Assembly (NCBI GenBank): GCA_015059805.1
Contig: SUZO01000009.1
Span: 1-61,830, forward strand
Reading direction: 5' to 3'
DNA length: 61,830 bases
From: Rikenellaceae bacterium
Lineage (GTDB): Bacteria; Bacteroidota; Bacteroidia; Bacteroidales; Rikenellaceae
Positions 34,693 to 45,290 of this stretch are shown here, piece by piece. Numbering within the stretch: position 1 is the stretch's first letter; each line of letters begins with the position of its first letter. Below the pieces are notes generated by a model. That model did not search any database. It was not told the DNA's origin and worked only from the letters and a program-made list of their open reading frames with translations. Position numbers and translations under genes: made by a program.

Positions 34693-37600
34693 ATGGATAT
34701 TTTATCAAGTGTAATTAAATTTTTCTTCGGCAGCAAAGCCGATAAGGACCGCAAGGAGGTTGAGCCTTACTTGCTAAAAATCAAGGAGATATATCCTAAA
34801 ATCAAGGAGCTAACAAACGACGAACTCCGCGAGCGTACTGCCGCTCTGCGCCGCCAGATTGCAGAGTATATCGCAGCCGATGAGGAGCATATTGCTCAGC
34901 AGAAGGTAAAATTAGAGAATCCAGAGATTTCTGTCTCTGAGAAGGAGAAGATTGCCAAGGATATTGAAAATACCGAGAACGTTGTAAAGAATAAGATTCA
35001 GGATATTCTCAAGCAGATTCTTCCAGAGGCATTTGCCATCATGAAGGATACTGCACGCCGTTTTGCAGAGAATGAGACTGTAGTAGTTACGGCAAATGAT
35101 TTTGACCGCGACCTTGCAGCCGAGAAGGACTTTATCACCATCGAGGATGGCAAGGCTATCTACTCTACACGTTGGACTGCTGGCGGTAACGACATCAAGT
35201 GGGACATGATACACTACGATGTACAGCTCTTTGGTGGTGTAGTGCTTCACCTCGGAAAGATTGCCGAGATGGCTACTGGTGAGGGTAAGACTCTGGTCGC
35301 AACCCTACCTGTGTTCCTCAACGCACTTCCAGGTAAGGGTGTACATATGGTCACTGTGAACGACTACTTGGCTCGCCGAGATGCAGAGTGGATGGGTCCA
35401 CTATATCAGTTCCACGGTCTATCGGTGGACTGTATTGACCTTCACCAACCTAACTCTGAGGCTCGTCGCAAGGCATACCTCGCTGATATTACCTTTGGTA
35501 CAAACAACGAGTACGGTTTTGACTACTTGCGTGACAATATGGCATCAGCACCTGCTGACCTTGTGCAGCGCAAGCACAACTACGCCATTGTGGATGAGGT
35601 GGACTCAGTGCTTATTGACGATGCTCGTACCCCACTCATTATCTCTGGTCCAGTACCAAAGGGTGAGGATCAGCTCTTTGAGCAGTACTGCCCATCTATC
35701 AAGTATCTCTATGGTCTGCAGCGCGACTTTGTAACCTCACTGCTTGCCGAGGCTCGTTCACTTGCCGCTGAGGGTAAGATGGAGGAGTGCGGTCTGCTCA
35801 CATACCGTGCATATAAGGGTCTGCCGAAGTACAAAGCACTGATTAAGTTCCTCTCTGAGCAGGGAATCAAGGTGCAGATGCAGAAGACCGAGAATATCTA
35901 CATGGCTGACAACAACCGTCGTATGCCTGAGATTACCGACGAGCTATTCTTTGTCATTGACGAGAAGATGAACACCGTTGAGCTTACAGATAAGGGTCAC
36001 GAGGTTCTCTCTCGTTACTTTAAGGAGGATGGTTTCTTCGTGCTTCCTGACATCGGCGCTGAGATTGCTGAACTTGAGGCAAATAGCGAGCTGAGTCTTG
36101 AGCAGAAGGCTCAGAAGAAGGATGAGATTATCAACGAGTACTCTATAAAGTCTGAGCGTGTACACACTGTGCACCAGCTCTTGAAGGCATACGCAATGTT
36201 TGAGAAGGATGTTGAGTATGTTGTTATGGAGAACAAAGTTAAGATTGTAGATGAGCAGACAGGTCGTATTCTTGATGGTCGTCGCTACTCAGATGGTCTA
36301 CATCAGGCTATTGAGGCTAAGGAGAATGTTAAGGTTGAGGCTGCAACTCAGACCTTTGCGACAATTACTCTGCAGAACTACTTCCGTATGTACAACAAGC
36401 TGGCAGGTATGACAGGTACTGCTGAGACCGAGTCTTCAGAGTTCTGGAACATCTACAAGCTTGATGTTGTGGTTATTCCAACAAACAAGCCTATCGCTCG
36501 CCACGACTTGGACGATGTAATCTACAAGACTAAGCGTGAGAAGTACAACGCTGTTATTGCCGAGATTGAGAGCCTGGTTAAGCAGGGTCGCCCAGTGCTT
36601 GTGGGTACAACATCGGTAGAGATCTCTGAGCTGTTGAGCCGCATGCTCAAGATTCGCGGTCTTAAACACAATGTTCTCAATGCTAAGCAGCACCAGCTTG
36701 AGGCTCAGATTGTTGCCGAGGCAGGTCGTCCAGGACAGATTACTATTGCGACAAACATGGCAGGTCGTGGTACAGATATTAAGCTCACTCAGGAGGTTAA
36801 AGATGCTGGTGGTCTTGCCATTATCGGTACTGAGCGCCACGAATCTCGTCGTGTAGACCGTCAGCTGCGTGGACGAAGTGGTCGTCAGGGTGACCCAGGT
36901 TCAAGCCGCTTCTTCGTCTCTTTTGAGGACGATTTGATGCGTCTGTTCGGCTCTGACCGTATTGCAGCAATGATGGACAAGATGGGAATCCAGGAGGGAG
37001 AGTCTATTGAGTCTGGAATGATGTCTAAGGCTGTTGAGCGTGCGCAGAAGAAGGTTGAGGAGAACCACTTTGGAGTTCGTAAGCGTCTGCTGGAGTATGA
37101 TGATGTTATGAACTCTCAGCGTGAGGTTATCTATACACGTCGTCGCAATGCTCTATATGGCGAGCGTATTGAGATTGACCTTAACAACCTTATGTACGAC
37201 TATGCCGAGGCATTTATGAATGCTAATGAGGGCATTGATTTTGAGACATTTAGCTTTGAGCTTATCCGCGAGGTGGGTATGCAGCCAACATTTACTGCAG
37301 AGCAGTACGACAAGGCTAAGCGTGCCGAGATTATTGATATGATTGTTGCCGACCTGCAGGCTCTCTATGCTCGTCGTGCCAAGGCTGTTGCCGATACTGT
37401 GCGCCCTGTGATGACTCAGATTTACGAGCAGCGCAAGGATAATCTTGAGGGCAATATGTACTTCCCACTGACAAATGGTCACTTAGGCTACAATGTTCCA
37501 GTAAATCTCCAGAAGTGCAAGGATAGCGATGGTGCAGAGATCTTCCGCACCTTTACCAAGGTTGTGATGTTTACCATGATTGACGATGCTTGGCGTGAGC

Positions 37601-37983
37601 ATCTGCGCGAGATGGATGACCTACGCCAGAGCGTACAGAATGCATCATACGAGCAGAAAGATCCACTGCTTATCTACAAGTTTGAGTCATTCAACCTCTT
37701 TGCTAAGATGTTGGAGAAGATTAACCGCGATGTACTTGCGGTGCTAAATAAGGCATACATCCCTGTGCAGCAGCAGAATCCAGATGCTATACAGAAGGCT
37801 CGCCAGCAGAAGGCTAAGGTTGATGTAAACAAGCTCCAGGCATCTCGCATGGCGGCAGCTGCAGCAGCGGGTCAGGGCGAGAAGAGCAAGCCAGCACCAA
37901 TACATGTTGAGAAGAAGGTGGGTAGAAATGACCCATGTCCTTGCGGTAGCGGTAAGAAGTACAAGCACTGTCACGGTAAGTAG
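34693..37983 (+). CDS. secA: Preprotein translocase ATPase SecA
   Basis: SecA drives secretory proteins through SecYEG. The 1096 residues are long for SecA but normal for Bacteroidota. The Walker A block is [15 protein letters not shown], followed by [24 protein letters not shown], and the DEAD-type [29 protein letters not shown] and [19 protein letters not shown] mark the second nucleotide-binding fold. The C-terminal tail is a zinc-binding SEC-C motif ([19 protein letters not shown]). The dCMP deaminase gene follows 1 nt after the stop. Confidence 0.98.
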   Translation: MDILSSVIKFFFGSKADKDRKEVEPYLLKIKEIYPKIKELTNDELRERTAALRRQIAEYIAADEEHIAQQKVKLENPEISVSEKEKIAKDIENTENVVKNKIQDILKQILPEAFAIMKDTARRFAENETVVVTANDFDRDLAAEKDFITIEDGKAIYSTRWTAGGNDIKWDMIHYDVQLFGGVVLHLGKIAEMATGEGKTLVATLPVFLNALPGKGVHMVTVNDYLARRDAEWMGPLYQFHGLSVDCIDLHQPNSEARRKAYLADITFGTNNEYGFDYLRDNMASAPADLVQRKHNYAIVDEVDSVLIDDARTPLIISGPVPKGEDQLFEQYCPSIKYLYGLQRDFVTSLLAEARSLAAEGKMEECGLLTYRAYKGLPKYKALIKFLSEQGIKVQMQKTENIYMADNNRRMPEITDELFFVIDEKMNTVELTDKGHEVLSRYFKEDGFFVLPDIGAEIAELEANSELSLEQKAQKKDEIINEYSIKSERVHTVHQLLKAYAMFEKDVEYVVMENKVKIVDEQTGRILDGRRYSDGLHQAIEAKENVKVEAATQTFATITLQNYFRMYNKLAGMTGTAETESSEFWNIYKLDVVVIPTNKPIARHDLDDVIYKTKREKYNAVIAEIESLVKQGRPVLVGTTSVEISELLSRMLKIRGLKHNVLNAKQHQLEAQIVAEAGRPGQITIATNMAGRGTDIKLTQEVKDAGGLAIIGTERHESRRVDRQLRGRSGRQGDPGSSRFFVSFEDDLMRLFGSDRIAAMMDKMGIQEGESIESGMMSKAVERAQKKVEENHFGVRKRLLEYDDVMNSQREVIYTRRRNALYGERIEIDLNNLMYDYAEAFMNANEGIDFETFSFELIREVGMQPTFTAEQYDKAKRAEIIDMIVADLQALYARRAKAVADTVRPVMTQIYEQRKDNLEGNMYFPLTNGHLGYNVPVNLQKCKDSDGAEIFRTFTKVVMFTMIDDAWREHLREMDDLRQSVQNASYEQKDPLLIYKFESFNLFAKMLEKINRDVLAVLNKAYIPVQQQNPDAIQKARQQKAKVDVNKLQASRMAAAAAAGQGEKSKPAPIHVEKKVGRNDPCPCGSGKKYKHCHGK

Positions 37984-37984
37984 T

Positions 37985-38413
37985 ATGGGTTACGTAGAAG
38001 AGAAGCAGCGACAGTTGGACATTCGCTACCTTAAGATGGCGAGAATATGGGCAGAGAACTCATATTGTGTTCGCCGTCAGGTCGGTGCGCTAATCGTTAA
38101 AGATAAGATGATTATCTCTGACGGCTATAACGGCACTCCGTCGGGTTTTGAGAATATCTGTGAGGATGATATGGGGCAGACTAAGCCCTACGTACTGCAT
38201 GCTGAGGCAAATGCGATAACCAAAGTGGCAAAGAGCGCCAATAACTGCGATGGGGCTACGCTATATATCACCGCCTCACCATGTCTTGAGTGTTCAAAAC
38301 TCATTATTCAGGCTGGTATTAAGCGCGTGGTTTATGGAGAGAAGTACCGTTGCGAGGATGGTCTTGAGCTACTTAAACGTGTTGGTATTGAGTGCGTATT
38401 TGTTGAGTATTAA
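37985..38413 (+). CDS. dCMP deaminase family protein
   Basis: The 142-residue zinc deaminase carries HAEANAI and ASPCLECSKLI, which hold the His and two Cys zinc ligands and the catalytic Glu. GALIVKDKMIISDGYNGTPSGFENICEDD is typical of dCMP deaminase (ComEB-like). The reaction, dCMP to dUMP, supplies thymidylate. The ATG at 37985 lies 1 nt after secA and fits the family N-terminus better than upstream in-frame starts that overlap secA. A terminator follows. Confidence 0.92.
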   Translation: MGYVEEKQRQLDIRYLKMARIWAENSYCVRRQVGALIVKDKMIISDGYNGTPSGFENICEDDMGQTKPYVLHAEANAITKVAKSANNCDGATLYITASPCLECSKLIIQAGIKRVVYGEKYRCEDGLELLKRVGIECVFVEY

Positions 38414-38434
38414 CATACAACATCTCTTAATTAG

Positions 38435-38462
38435 AAACTGCCTTTTTTAGGGCAGTTTTTCT
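38435..38462 (+). terminator. Terminator of the secA operon
   Basis: AAACTGCC (38435-38442) pairs with GGCAGTTT (38451-38458), followed by TTCTTTTT. Confidence 0.85.
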
Positions 38463-38500
38463 TTTTAAGAAAAAATGTTCATTTTTCTCAAAAAAAATTG

Positions 38501-38508
38501 TACCTTTG
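38501..38508 (+). promoter_or_regulatory. -7 box of the WbpM-like gene
   Basis: TACCTTTG lies 40 nt before the ATG at 38549 in an A-rich region. Confidence 0.6.
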
Positions 38509-38548
38509 CTAATTGATAGATAGACCACTTAACTAACACACACATACT

Positions 38549-40468
38549 ATGTTCAATTTTTACGATATAATTAAAAAATATGCGTTTGAGCAGTACGTAC
38601 ACTCTGGTGTCATTGCAATGATTGATATTCTTATATCATTGATTGCCACGATGATTACCGTTGTCGGCGTAGATGCTATTGTGCCGAGCATTAGCATTCC
38701 GCTACACATAGTCATCAATGTCGCATTATGCACTATTGTGGCTACCATAATTGGTGTACTGACAATGCGCACACACCGCATAATTATTCGCCATAGCACT
38801 ATCGGTGATATTTGGAAGCTCGTTGTGGCAACAATCATCAAGGAGGCGGTACTTTGCATCTGCGCAGTTACTTTATTGAATTACACAAGCACACTACTTC
38901 CGATAATTCTGCTCTTTGATGCACTACTGACATTCAGCATCTTCATCATCACCAGAATTGCCATGGTTATTGTCTACGATACTATCAAGCACAGCTTTGT
39001 TGCAACAGATTTACGTAGTAATGTTTTCATCTATGGCTCGTCTGATAAATCTACAGCCCTAAGGTTGCGATTAGACAACTCTCCGCACTACAAGGTTGTC
39101 GGTTTTATACAATATGCGGCATCGAGCGCCAACCTTGCTGGTCAGAATCTGTACCATTTCAAGGATAAGAGCGATGAACAACTTGAGACACTCTTTGTAA
39201 ATAGAGGGGTAAAGACCATTATCTTCCCTAACTATGATACTCTGCGCGAGGAGAGTGAGCGACTAATTCCATTCTGCACTTCGCACAATATCAAGATATT
39301 AGTAGCGCCACCGATTGACGAGGCTATTGATGGAAATATTCCACAGTCAGCTATTCGTGAGGTTAAGATTGAGGATCTGCTTGGTCGTGACGAGATTAAA
39401 ATCTCTATGAAGGAGATTATTGACAACTTCTCTGGTAAGACCGTCCTTGTCACAGGTGCTGCAGGAAGTATAGGCTCCGAGTTGTGTCGCCAGTTGGTCA
39501 CTTTCGGTATCAAGAAGCTCGTGATGTTTGATAACGCCGAAACCCCAATGCACAACATCCGCTTAGAGCTTGAGGATAAGTACAAGGAGCTGCCTATCGT
39601 GCCTATTGTGGGCGATGTACGTCAGCCAAACCGATTGGAGTTTGTCTTCTCAAGCCATAAACCACAGGTGGTCTTCCACGCAGCGGCATATAAGCATGTA
39701 CCTCTAATGGAGGAGAACCCTTGCGAGGCGGTGCTTGTGAATGTCTATGGTTCACGCAATGTTGCCGACATGTGTATCAAGCATGGCGCAGAGATGATGG
39801 TAATGATTTCAACCGACAAGGCTGTAAACCCAACCAATATTATGGGCTGCACAAAGCGTCTTGCTGAGATTTATGTACAATCTCTCGGCACAGCTATTGC
39901 AGATGGTAGGGTTAATGGCAAGACCAAGTTTGTTACAACACGTTTTGGCAACGTATTAGGTAGCAACGGCTCTGTAATTCCTCGCTTCCGCGAGCAGATT
40001 ATCGCCGGAGGTCCTGTGACTGTCACCCATCCAGATATTACACGCTTCTTTATGACTATTCCAGAGGCTTGTAGATTGGTAATGGAGGCGGCAACCATGA
40101 GTGGTGGCAACCAAATCTTCGTCTTTGACATGGGCGAGAGCGTTAAGATTGTCAAGCTCGCTGAACGAATGATTGAGCTTGCAGGATTCAAGGTTGGTAG
40201 AGATATAGAGATTAAATTTACAGGTTTGCGCCCTGGTGAGAAACTCTACGAGGAGGTGCTTTCAAATACCGAAAACACCATTGAGACCAACCACGCCAAG
40301 ATTCGCATTGCCAAGGTGCGCGAATATGACTATAACGATGCTGCCGAGGGTGTAGAGAGACTCCGCGAGTTAGCATACGATGTGCAGATTATTGATATGG
40401 TAAAACTAATGAAGCAGATTGTCCCTGAGTTTAAGAGTCAAAACTCAGACTTTGCAAAGTTAGACTAA
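38549..40468 (+). CDS. WbpM/CapD-like nucleotide-sugar 4,6-dehydratase
   Basis: These membrane-anchored enzymes start surface polysaccharide synthesis by converting UDP-GlcNAc to its 4-keto-6-deoxy form. Residues of about 20-145 hold four membrane segments, and a CoA-binding-like domain follows (FIYGSSDKSTALRLRL). The SDR domain begins with KTVLVTGAAGSIGSELCRQL near residue 295. The active site stretch is STDKAVNPTNIMGCTKRLAE, where Met takes the place of the usual SDR Tyr, as in WbpM-type enzymes. The 639 residues are normal. No other polysaccharide genes lie beside it, so it may work with a distant cluster. Confidence 0.92.
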   Translation: MFNFYDIIKKYAFEQYVHSGVIAMIDILISLIATMITVVGVDAIVPSISIPLHIVINVALCTIVATIIGVLTMRTHRIIIRHSTIGDIWKLVVATIIKEAVLCICAVTLLNYTSTLLPIILLFDALLTFSIFIITRIAMVIVYDTIKHSFVATDLRSNVFIYGSSDKSTALRLRLDNSPHYKVVGFIQYAASSANLAGQNLYHFKDKSDEQLETLFVNRGVKTIIFPNYDTLREESERLIPFCTSHNIKILVAPPIDEAIDGNIPQSAIREVKIEDLLGRDEIKISMKEIIDNFSGKTVLVTGAAGSIGSELCRQLVTFGIKKLVMFDNAETPMHNIRLELEDKYKELPIVPIVGDVRQPNRLEFVFSSHKPQVVFHAAAYKHVPLMEENPCEAVLVNVYGSRNVADMCIKHGAEMMVMISTDKAVNPTNIMGCTKRLAEIYVQSLGTAIADGRVNGKTKFVTTRFGNVLGSNGSVIPRFREQIIAGGPVTVTHPDITRFFMTIPEACRLVMEAATMSGGNQIFVFDMGESVKIVKLAERMIELAGFKVGRDIEIKFTGLRPGEKLYEEVLSNTENTIETNHAKIRIAKVREYDYNDAAEGVERLRELAYDVQIIDMVKLMKQIVPEFKSQNSDFAKLD

Positions 40469-40499
40469 AGCCATTAAGACACCTATATAATTTAGTAAT

Positions 40500-41705
40500 A
40501 TGCCAAAGATTTCAGAGAGAGCCGAACTAATGCCATCCTCGCCTATTAGGCGACTAGCACCGCTTGCCGAAGCTGCAAAACGCCGTGGCACAAAGGTCTA
40601 TCATCTCAATATCGGTCAGCCAGACATTGAGACTCCGATTGAGGGACTGGAGGCATTGAAACATATAGATCGCAAAATTCTTGAGTATAGTCCCAGCGAC
40701 GGCTTCCGCTCTTTCCGCGAGAAACTTGTCGGTTACTACGACCAATACCAAATCAAACTCACCGCTGACGATATAATCATTACAGCAGGTGGCTCCGAGG
40801 CGGTACTTTTCGCCTTTATGTCGTGCCTAAACCCAGGTGATGAGATTATTGTCCCAGAACCTGCATACGCAAACTATATGGCTTTTGCGGTCTCTGCGGG
40901 AGCCGTTATACGCCCTATCACATCCACTATTGACGAGGGATTTGCCCTGCCGCCAATAGAGAAGTTTGAGGAGCTAATCAACGAGCGCACCAGAGGTATT
41001 CTTATCTGTAATCCGAACAACCCTACAGGCTACCTCTACACTCGCAAGGAGATGAATCTTATCCGCGACCTTGTCAAGAAGCACGACCTTTTCCTCTTCT
41101 CTGATGAGGTGTACCGCGAATTTATCTATACAGGCTCGCCATATATCTCGGCTTGCCACCTTGAGGGCATTGAGCAGAATGTCGTCTTAATCGATTCAGT
41201 ATCAAAACGTTATTCTGAGTGCGGCATACGCATTGGAGCGCTTATAACAAAGAATAAGACACTTCGTGATGCTGTGATGAAGTTCTGCCAGGCACGCCTT
41301 AGTCCACCACTGCTCGGACAGATTGTTGCCGAGGCATCTCTTGACTGTCCTCGCTCGTATGCAATCCATACATACGAGGAGTATATAGAGCGCCGCAACT
41401 GCCTTATTGATGGATTGAATAAAATTGACGGAGTCTACTCCCCTATCCCTATGGGAGCCTTCTATACTGTTGTTCGCCTACCTATAGATGATAGTGACCG
41501 ATTCTGCGAGTGGTGTCTTAACGACTTTGAGTACGAAGGCGCAACAATCATGCTCGCCCCAGCTTCAGGATTCTACTCCGAGGAGAATTTGGGTCGTGAC
41601 GAGGTACGAATCGCATACGTATTGGATAAAAATGATTTGAGAAAAGCTCTGACAATTCTCGCAAAAGCCTTAGAGGCATACCCAGGAAGGGTTGCAAACC
41701 GATAG
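40500..41705 (+). CDS. PLP-dependent aminotransferase, class I/II
   Basis: The 401 residues show the fold-type I pattern: VYHLNIGQPDIETP at the N-terminus, ITAGGSEAVLFAFMSCLNPGDEIIVPEPAYANY, ICNPNNPTGYLYT, FLFSDEVYREFIY and the PLP-lysine block DSVSKRYSECGIRIG. A C-terminal Arg region (GRDEVRIAYVL) would bind the substrate carboxylate. It may be an aspartate or aromatic aminotransferase; the sequence does not settle the substrate. It lies 31 nt after the dehydratase and 3 nt before the next gene. Confidence 0.9.
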   Translation: MPKISERAELMPSSPIRRLAPLAEAAKRRGTKVYHLNIGQPDIETPIEGLEALKHIDRKILEYSPSDGFRSFREKLVGYYDQYQIKLTADDIIITAGGSEAVLFAFMSCLNPGDEIIVPEPAYANYMAFAVSAGAVIRPITSTIDEGFALPPIEKFEELINERTRGILICNPNNPTGYLYTRKEMNLIRDLVKKHDLFLFSDEVYREFIYTGSPYISACHLEGIEQNVVLIDSVSKRYSECGIRIGALITKNKTLRDAVMKFCQARLSPPLLGQIVAEASLDCPRSYAIHTYEEYIERRNCLIDGLNKIDGVYSPIPMGAFYTVVRLPIDDSDRFCEWCLNDFEYEGATIMLAPASGFYSEENLGRDEVRIAYVLDKNDLRKALTILAKALEAYPGRVANR

Positions 41706-41708
41706 AAT

Positions 41709-42809
41709 ATGACACTTAGCGCACAGATAATATCACAGTTACTATCCTGCTATTTATGGGATAATCCAACTGTCTTGGAGCGTGAGAAGATAGAGAATCT
41801 AACCACAGAGCAGTGGTCAGAGCTCTATCAACTATCACTGCGACAAGGTGTGTGCGCAATGATATTAGATGCTATAGTTGCTAATCAAATCGCTATTCCT
41901 CGTCCTATTAAAATGCGCTTTATCTCCGCCACTGACAAGATAGAACGCAAGTATAAGGATAAGGTTAATGTAGCAAAAAAGCTTGAGAAAATATACTCGG
42001 AGAATAATATTAAGCTAATGATTCTCAAGGGTATAGGCTTAGCTCAGCTATATCCAATTCCCAAGCATCGCCCATGCAGCGATATTGACATTTGGCTATT
42101 TGGCAAGCAGAGTGAGGCAGACAAAATCCTTAACGAAAAGTATAATATTGCAATCAGCGAGGCGCATCATCACCACACCGTCTTTCATATTGACGGTGTG
42201 ATGGTTGAGAACCATTATGATTTTATTGAGCAACACTCACGCAGCTCCAAAGCATCAATAGAGCAGAGTCTTAAAGAGCTGTCTGTTTCTGAGGAGCACT
42301 ACACCGTAGAAATTGATGGCACAAAATTCTATATTCCTGCACCAAATTTGAATATTTATTTTCTAATTATGCATGCAGGTGCGCATTTTGCTGCCGAGAA
42401 TATATCAATACGCCATCTGACAGATTGGGCACTATTTTTGAAGAGTTTTGGCAGTCAAGTTGATTTCAAGAAGATACTCAACCTTGCAGAAAATTTTGGA
42501 TTTAGACCATTTTTGGAGTGCCTAAACTCAATGTGCATAAGCTATCTTGGCATGCCAAAAGAGCTTGCATATTGCACACTGGATGACCAAAAATTAGTCG
42601 AAAAATCTGTTGAAGATGTGCTGAAATATAAACAAAAAGAGATTCCAAATAATTTTATTAAGGGATGGATTTTCCGTATAAAGCGACGTTTTTCTAACAT
42701 TTGGAAGCAAAAAATGGTCTATAATGACAGCCATTTTTCAGCCTTTTTCTTATCATTCTTGGCGCACATAATCCACCCAAATATCTGGAGAAAAACCGTG
42801 CAAAAATAG
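41709..42809 (+). CDS. Nucleotidyltransferase-fold protein (NTP_transf_5-like)
   Basis: The 366 residues contain IYSENNIKLMILKGIGLAQLYPIPKHRPCSDIDIWLFGKQSEADKIL, in which KG...DxD is the metal-binding pattern of uncharacterised nucleotidyltransferases, and a following HHHHTVFHIDGVMVENHYDF stretch. Relatives often lie in polysaccharide loci in Bacteroidota, and this one follows the WbpM-like gene and an aminotransferase. The substrate is unknown. The C-terminal part after residue 280 is basic and rich in aromatic residues (NFIKGWIFRIKRRFSNIWKQK). Confidence 0.75.
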   Translation: MTLSAQIISQLLSCYLWDNPTVLEREKIENLTTEQWSELYQLSLRQGVCAMILDAIVANQIAIPRPIKMRFISATDKIERKYKDKVNVAKKLEKIYSENNIKLMILKGIGLAQLYPIPKHRPCSDIDIWLFGKQSEADKILNEKYNIAISEAHHHHTVFHIDGVMVENHYDFIEQHSRSSKASIEQSLKELSVSEEHYTVEIDGTKFYIPAPNLNIYFLIMHAGAHFAAENISIRHLTDWALFLKSFGSQVDFKKILNLAENFGFRPFLECLNSMCISYLGMPKELAYCTLDDQKLVEKSVEDVLKYKQKEIPNNFIKGWIFRIKRRFSNIWKQKMVYNDSHFSAFFLSFLAHIIHPNIWRKTVQK

Positions 42810-42827
42810 GACACAAAAAGAGGACAA

Positions 42828-42897
42828 AAAAAATTCAGTTTTCGCGTAAAAAATTCAGCTAAACTATTGTTTAATTGAATTATTTTTTTTAATTTTG
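42828..42897 (+). promoter_or_regulatory. Fimbrial operon promoter with two upstream direct repeats
   Basis: TAATTTTG at 42890-42897 is the -7 box, with ATTG at 42866-42869 and a 20-bp spacer. Two identical 11-bp repeats AAAAAATTCAG lie upstream at 42828-42838 and 42848-42858, exactly 20 bp apart (two helical turns). That is the spacing of an activator or repressor site. The first ATG of the operon is 8 nt after the -7 box. Confidence 0.55.
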
Positions 42898-42905
42898 CAA
42901 CGGAA

Positions 42906-44207
42906 ATGATGTACAGATTAAATATAAACCGCCAATGGTTCGGTAGAACTACGCGGAAATTAGCAATTTTAGCAGCTTGTATAGTATCAAGTTTTAGCGC
43001 GTTAGCTCAGGATAGAGCTGACTCGTTAGTTGTGTACTTTAGACAAGGTTACTCAATATACGAGCCTGATTATAAGGGCAACCAGCAGCGCATGGATGAG
43101 TTCATCAAACGAATCCACGAGATTCAGCGTGACTCAACCATCAAGATTATCAAGGTTTCGTATATGGGTGCTGCTTCACCTGAGGGTGCACGCGCAAACA
43201 ACGAGCGTCTTGCTCAAAAGCGTGCAGCGGTAATGTCAAACTATCTCCACAAGCACATTTCGTTTGCCAACAACGCTGTTGAGTCCGTTCTCAGAACAGA
43301 GGACTACATTGAGTTGGCGAACATGGTTGAGGCGTCGGATATGCCTTACCGTGACGAGGTACTGGAGATTTTGCGCACCATCCCTACCGAGAAGATGGAG
43401 AATGGCGTTCTGCGCAACCCTTGCAAGACTGCCCTGATTAACCTGCGCGGTGGTCAGGCTTGGCAGTATATGCTCAAGCACTTCTATCCTGCCCTGCGTC
43501 GCTTCAAGATGCTGGTTGTTGTTGGTATTGAGCGTCCATCGTATGACGAGCCTGCTCCAGCTCCAGAGCCTACACCAGAGCCTGAGCCTGAGAAGCCAGC
43601 ACCTGCGCCAGAGCCAGTTCCAGAGCCTACACCAGAGCCAGAACCTGCGCCTGTTGTTCCAACACCTGCGCCTGTATGGTCGCCACAGATGCTTGTTAAG
43701 AGTAACGTGATTGGTTGGGGTATGGCTATCTCTAACCTAGCCATTGAGGTAGAGCTTGCAAAGCACTTCTCATTCAACCTGCCAGTCTACTACTCTGGCG
43801 TTGATTACTTCAAGGAGACAAGTAAGTTCCGCATCTTCGGCATCTACCCTGAGTTCCGCTACTGGTTCAAGGAGCGTGACGGTTGGTTTATCGGTGCTCA
43901 CGGAGGTCTTGCCTACTTCAACTTTGCCCTTGGCGGTGATTGGCGTATTCAGGACACTGGCGGTACTACTCCAGCGCTCGGTGGCGGTCTTAACTTCGGT
44001 TACCGCATGCCTCTGAGCAAGAAACACCCTCGCTGGAAGGTTGAGTTCACCCTCGGAGCTGGCGTTTATGACGTGCACTACGAGAAGTTTGTAAACGAGA
44101 AAGATGGTCCTAAGGCACAGGGTAGCGTTCACAAGACAGCATTTGCTCTGGATAACGTAGGCGTTTCGTTCTCTTATAGTATTGACCTTAAAAAGCGTAA
44201 TAAGTAA
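42906..44207 (+). CDS. OmpA-like/DUF3575 fimbrial outer membrane protein
   Basis: A signal region (MMYRLNINRQWFGRTTRKLAILAACIVSSFSALA) is followed by an OmpA-like peptidoglycan-binding-type domain (about 35-200; YMGAASPEGARANNERLAQKRAAVM). A Pro-Glu-rich linker follows (residues of about 215-258), then a C-terminal DUF3575 beta-barrel-like domain ending in FSYSIDLKKRNK. DUF3575 genes often sit at the head of type V fimbriae clusters in Bacteroidales. Here the TAA overlaps the next ATG. It may anchor or export the fimbria; the exact role is inference. The 20-bp direct repeat in the linker could change its length. Confidence 0.78.
   Translation: MMYRLNINRQWFGRTTRKLAILAACIVSSFSALAQDRADSLVVYFRQGYSIYEPDYKGNQQRMDEFIKRIHEIQRDSTIKIIKVSYMGAASPEGARANNERLAQKRAAVMSNYLHKHISFANNAVESVLRTEDYIELANMVEASDMPYRDEVLEILRTIPTEKMENGVLRNPCKTALINLRGGQAWQYMLKHFYPALRRFKMLVVVGIERPSYDEPAPAPEPTPEPEPEKPAPAPEPVPEPTPEPEPAPVVPTPAPVWSPQMLVKSNVIGWGMAISNLAIEVELAKHFSFNLPVYYSGVDYFKETSKFRIFGIYPEFRYWFKERDGWFIGAHGGLAYFNFALGGDWRIQDTGGTTPALGGGLNFGYRMPLSKKHPRWKVEFTLGAGVYDVHYEKFVNEKDGPKAQGSVHKTAFALDNVGVSFSYSIDLKKRNK
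43563..43639 (+). repeat. Pro-Glu linker with a 20-bp in-frame direct repeat
   Basis: The 20-nt sequences at 43563-43582 and 43620-43639 are identical and 57 bp (19 codons) apart, so recombination between them would change the linker length without shifting the frame. Confidence 0.8.
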
Positions 44208-45262
44208 TGAGAAAAATAGCACAACATATTCTGGTTTGCGCAACGCTCTGTTTCTCGTTGCTTTCATGTAATGTTCACCAGTGGCCAGAGGCTCCAATTC
44301 CTGAGGTAGATGTAAATCTCACCCTCACCTTTGACACCGACATGCCGCTGCTGGCAATTATCGACCGTATGAACACCTACGCCTCTACCGACCCTGAGGA
44401 TTACGATGTTCGTTACCGTATAAATGCATATCGTATCTCTGATAATGGTAGTGTGTCTACAAAACCTACAAAGGAGTGGATATTCTCTCGTCCAGAGATT
44501 GCAGTGCTTGACTATAGCACTCCTGTCACAATCGCTCCAGGTAACTACCGACTCTACGCATGGGTGGACTATGTAGATAATAACACTGTAGAGGACAAGT
44601 TCTACTCTACTGACGAGTTTACAGGTATCAGCATCCTTGGCAGTAAGCATATCGGTAATAACGACTTCCGCGATGCCTTTATCGGTACTACCGACATCGC
44701 TGTGGTTGAGCAGTTTGAGCTTGATTTGCCACCTATTGAGGCACATATTGAGATGGGTCGTCCATTGGCAAAGTTCAACTTTATCTCTACCGACCTTGAG
44801 GAGTTTATCTCCCGAGTTCTTGAGGCTCGCCTCCAGCAGGCTGCTGCCGATGGTATTGTTCTTCCAGATGCAGACCTTACACCATCATCTGTGGATTTGA
44901 GCGAGTTCCGCATCACTGTCCGCTATGCGGGCTTTATGCCGTGCGAGTTCAATATGTTCTCCGATGCACCAGTAGACTCACGCACAAACGTTATGTTTGA
45001 CTCCAATATTACCCCACTGAGCGGTAGCGAGGCGATGCTCGGCTTTGACTATGTCTTTGTGAATGGTCAGCAGTCTACCATCCTTATCTCGCTGTCAGTG
45101 TACGACAAGGATGGCGTGCTGATGTCCGCCGTGCCAAATATTGAAGTACCCGTTGAGCGAAGTAAACTCACCACTATCCGCGGTCACTTTATGACTGAGA
45201 GTGCCCAGGGAGGTGTAAACCTTAAGACCGAATTTGATGGCGAGTTTAACATCTACTTCTAA
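44207..45262 (+). CDS. FimB/Mfa2-family fimbrial anchor lipoprotein
   Basis: The 351-residue product has a lipoprotein signal (MRKIAQHILVCATLCFSLLSC, Cys21). The mature protein shows the FimB/Mfa2 pattern of two beta sandwiches, with NVHQWPEAPIPEVDVNLTLTFDTDMPLL at the start and PLAKFNFISTDLEEFISRVLEA (the usual RPLAK region) in the middle. FimB/Mfa2 proteins anchor the type V pilus base to the outer membrane and end its growth. The start overlaps the previous stop (TAATG), so the two are translated together. The neighbouring genes supply the shaft and tip subunits. Confidence 0.85.
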   Translation: MRKIAQHILVCATLCFSLLSCNVHQWPEAPIPEVDVNLTLTFDTDMPLLAIIDRMNTYASTDPEDYDVRYRINAYRISDNGSVSTKPTKEWIFSRPEIAVLDYSTPVTIAPGNYRLYAWVDYVDNNTVEDKFYSTDEFTGISILGSKHIGNNDFRDAFIGTTDIAVVEQFELDLPPIEAHIEMGRPLAKFNFISTDLEEFISRVLEARLQQAAADGIVLPDADLTPSSVDLSEFRITVRYAGFMPCEFNMFSDAPVDSRTNVMFDSNITPLSGSEAMLGFDYVFVNGQQSTILISLSVYDKDGVLMSAVPNIEVPVERSKLTTIRGHFMTESAQGGVNLKTEFDGEFNIYF

Positions 45263-45290
45263 CACGCTAATATATATAATATAGGTATAG

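Noticed and set aside
42810..42905. An invertible promoter for the fimbrial operon
   Set aside because: No inverted repeats flank the promoter and no recombinase gene is in the window.
43484..43777. A Gly/Ser-rich frame on the minus strand
   Set aside because: It is the shadow of the Pro-Glu linker in the fimbrial gene.
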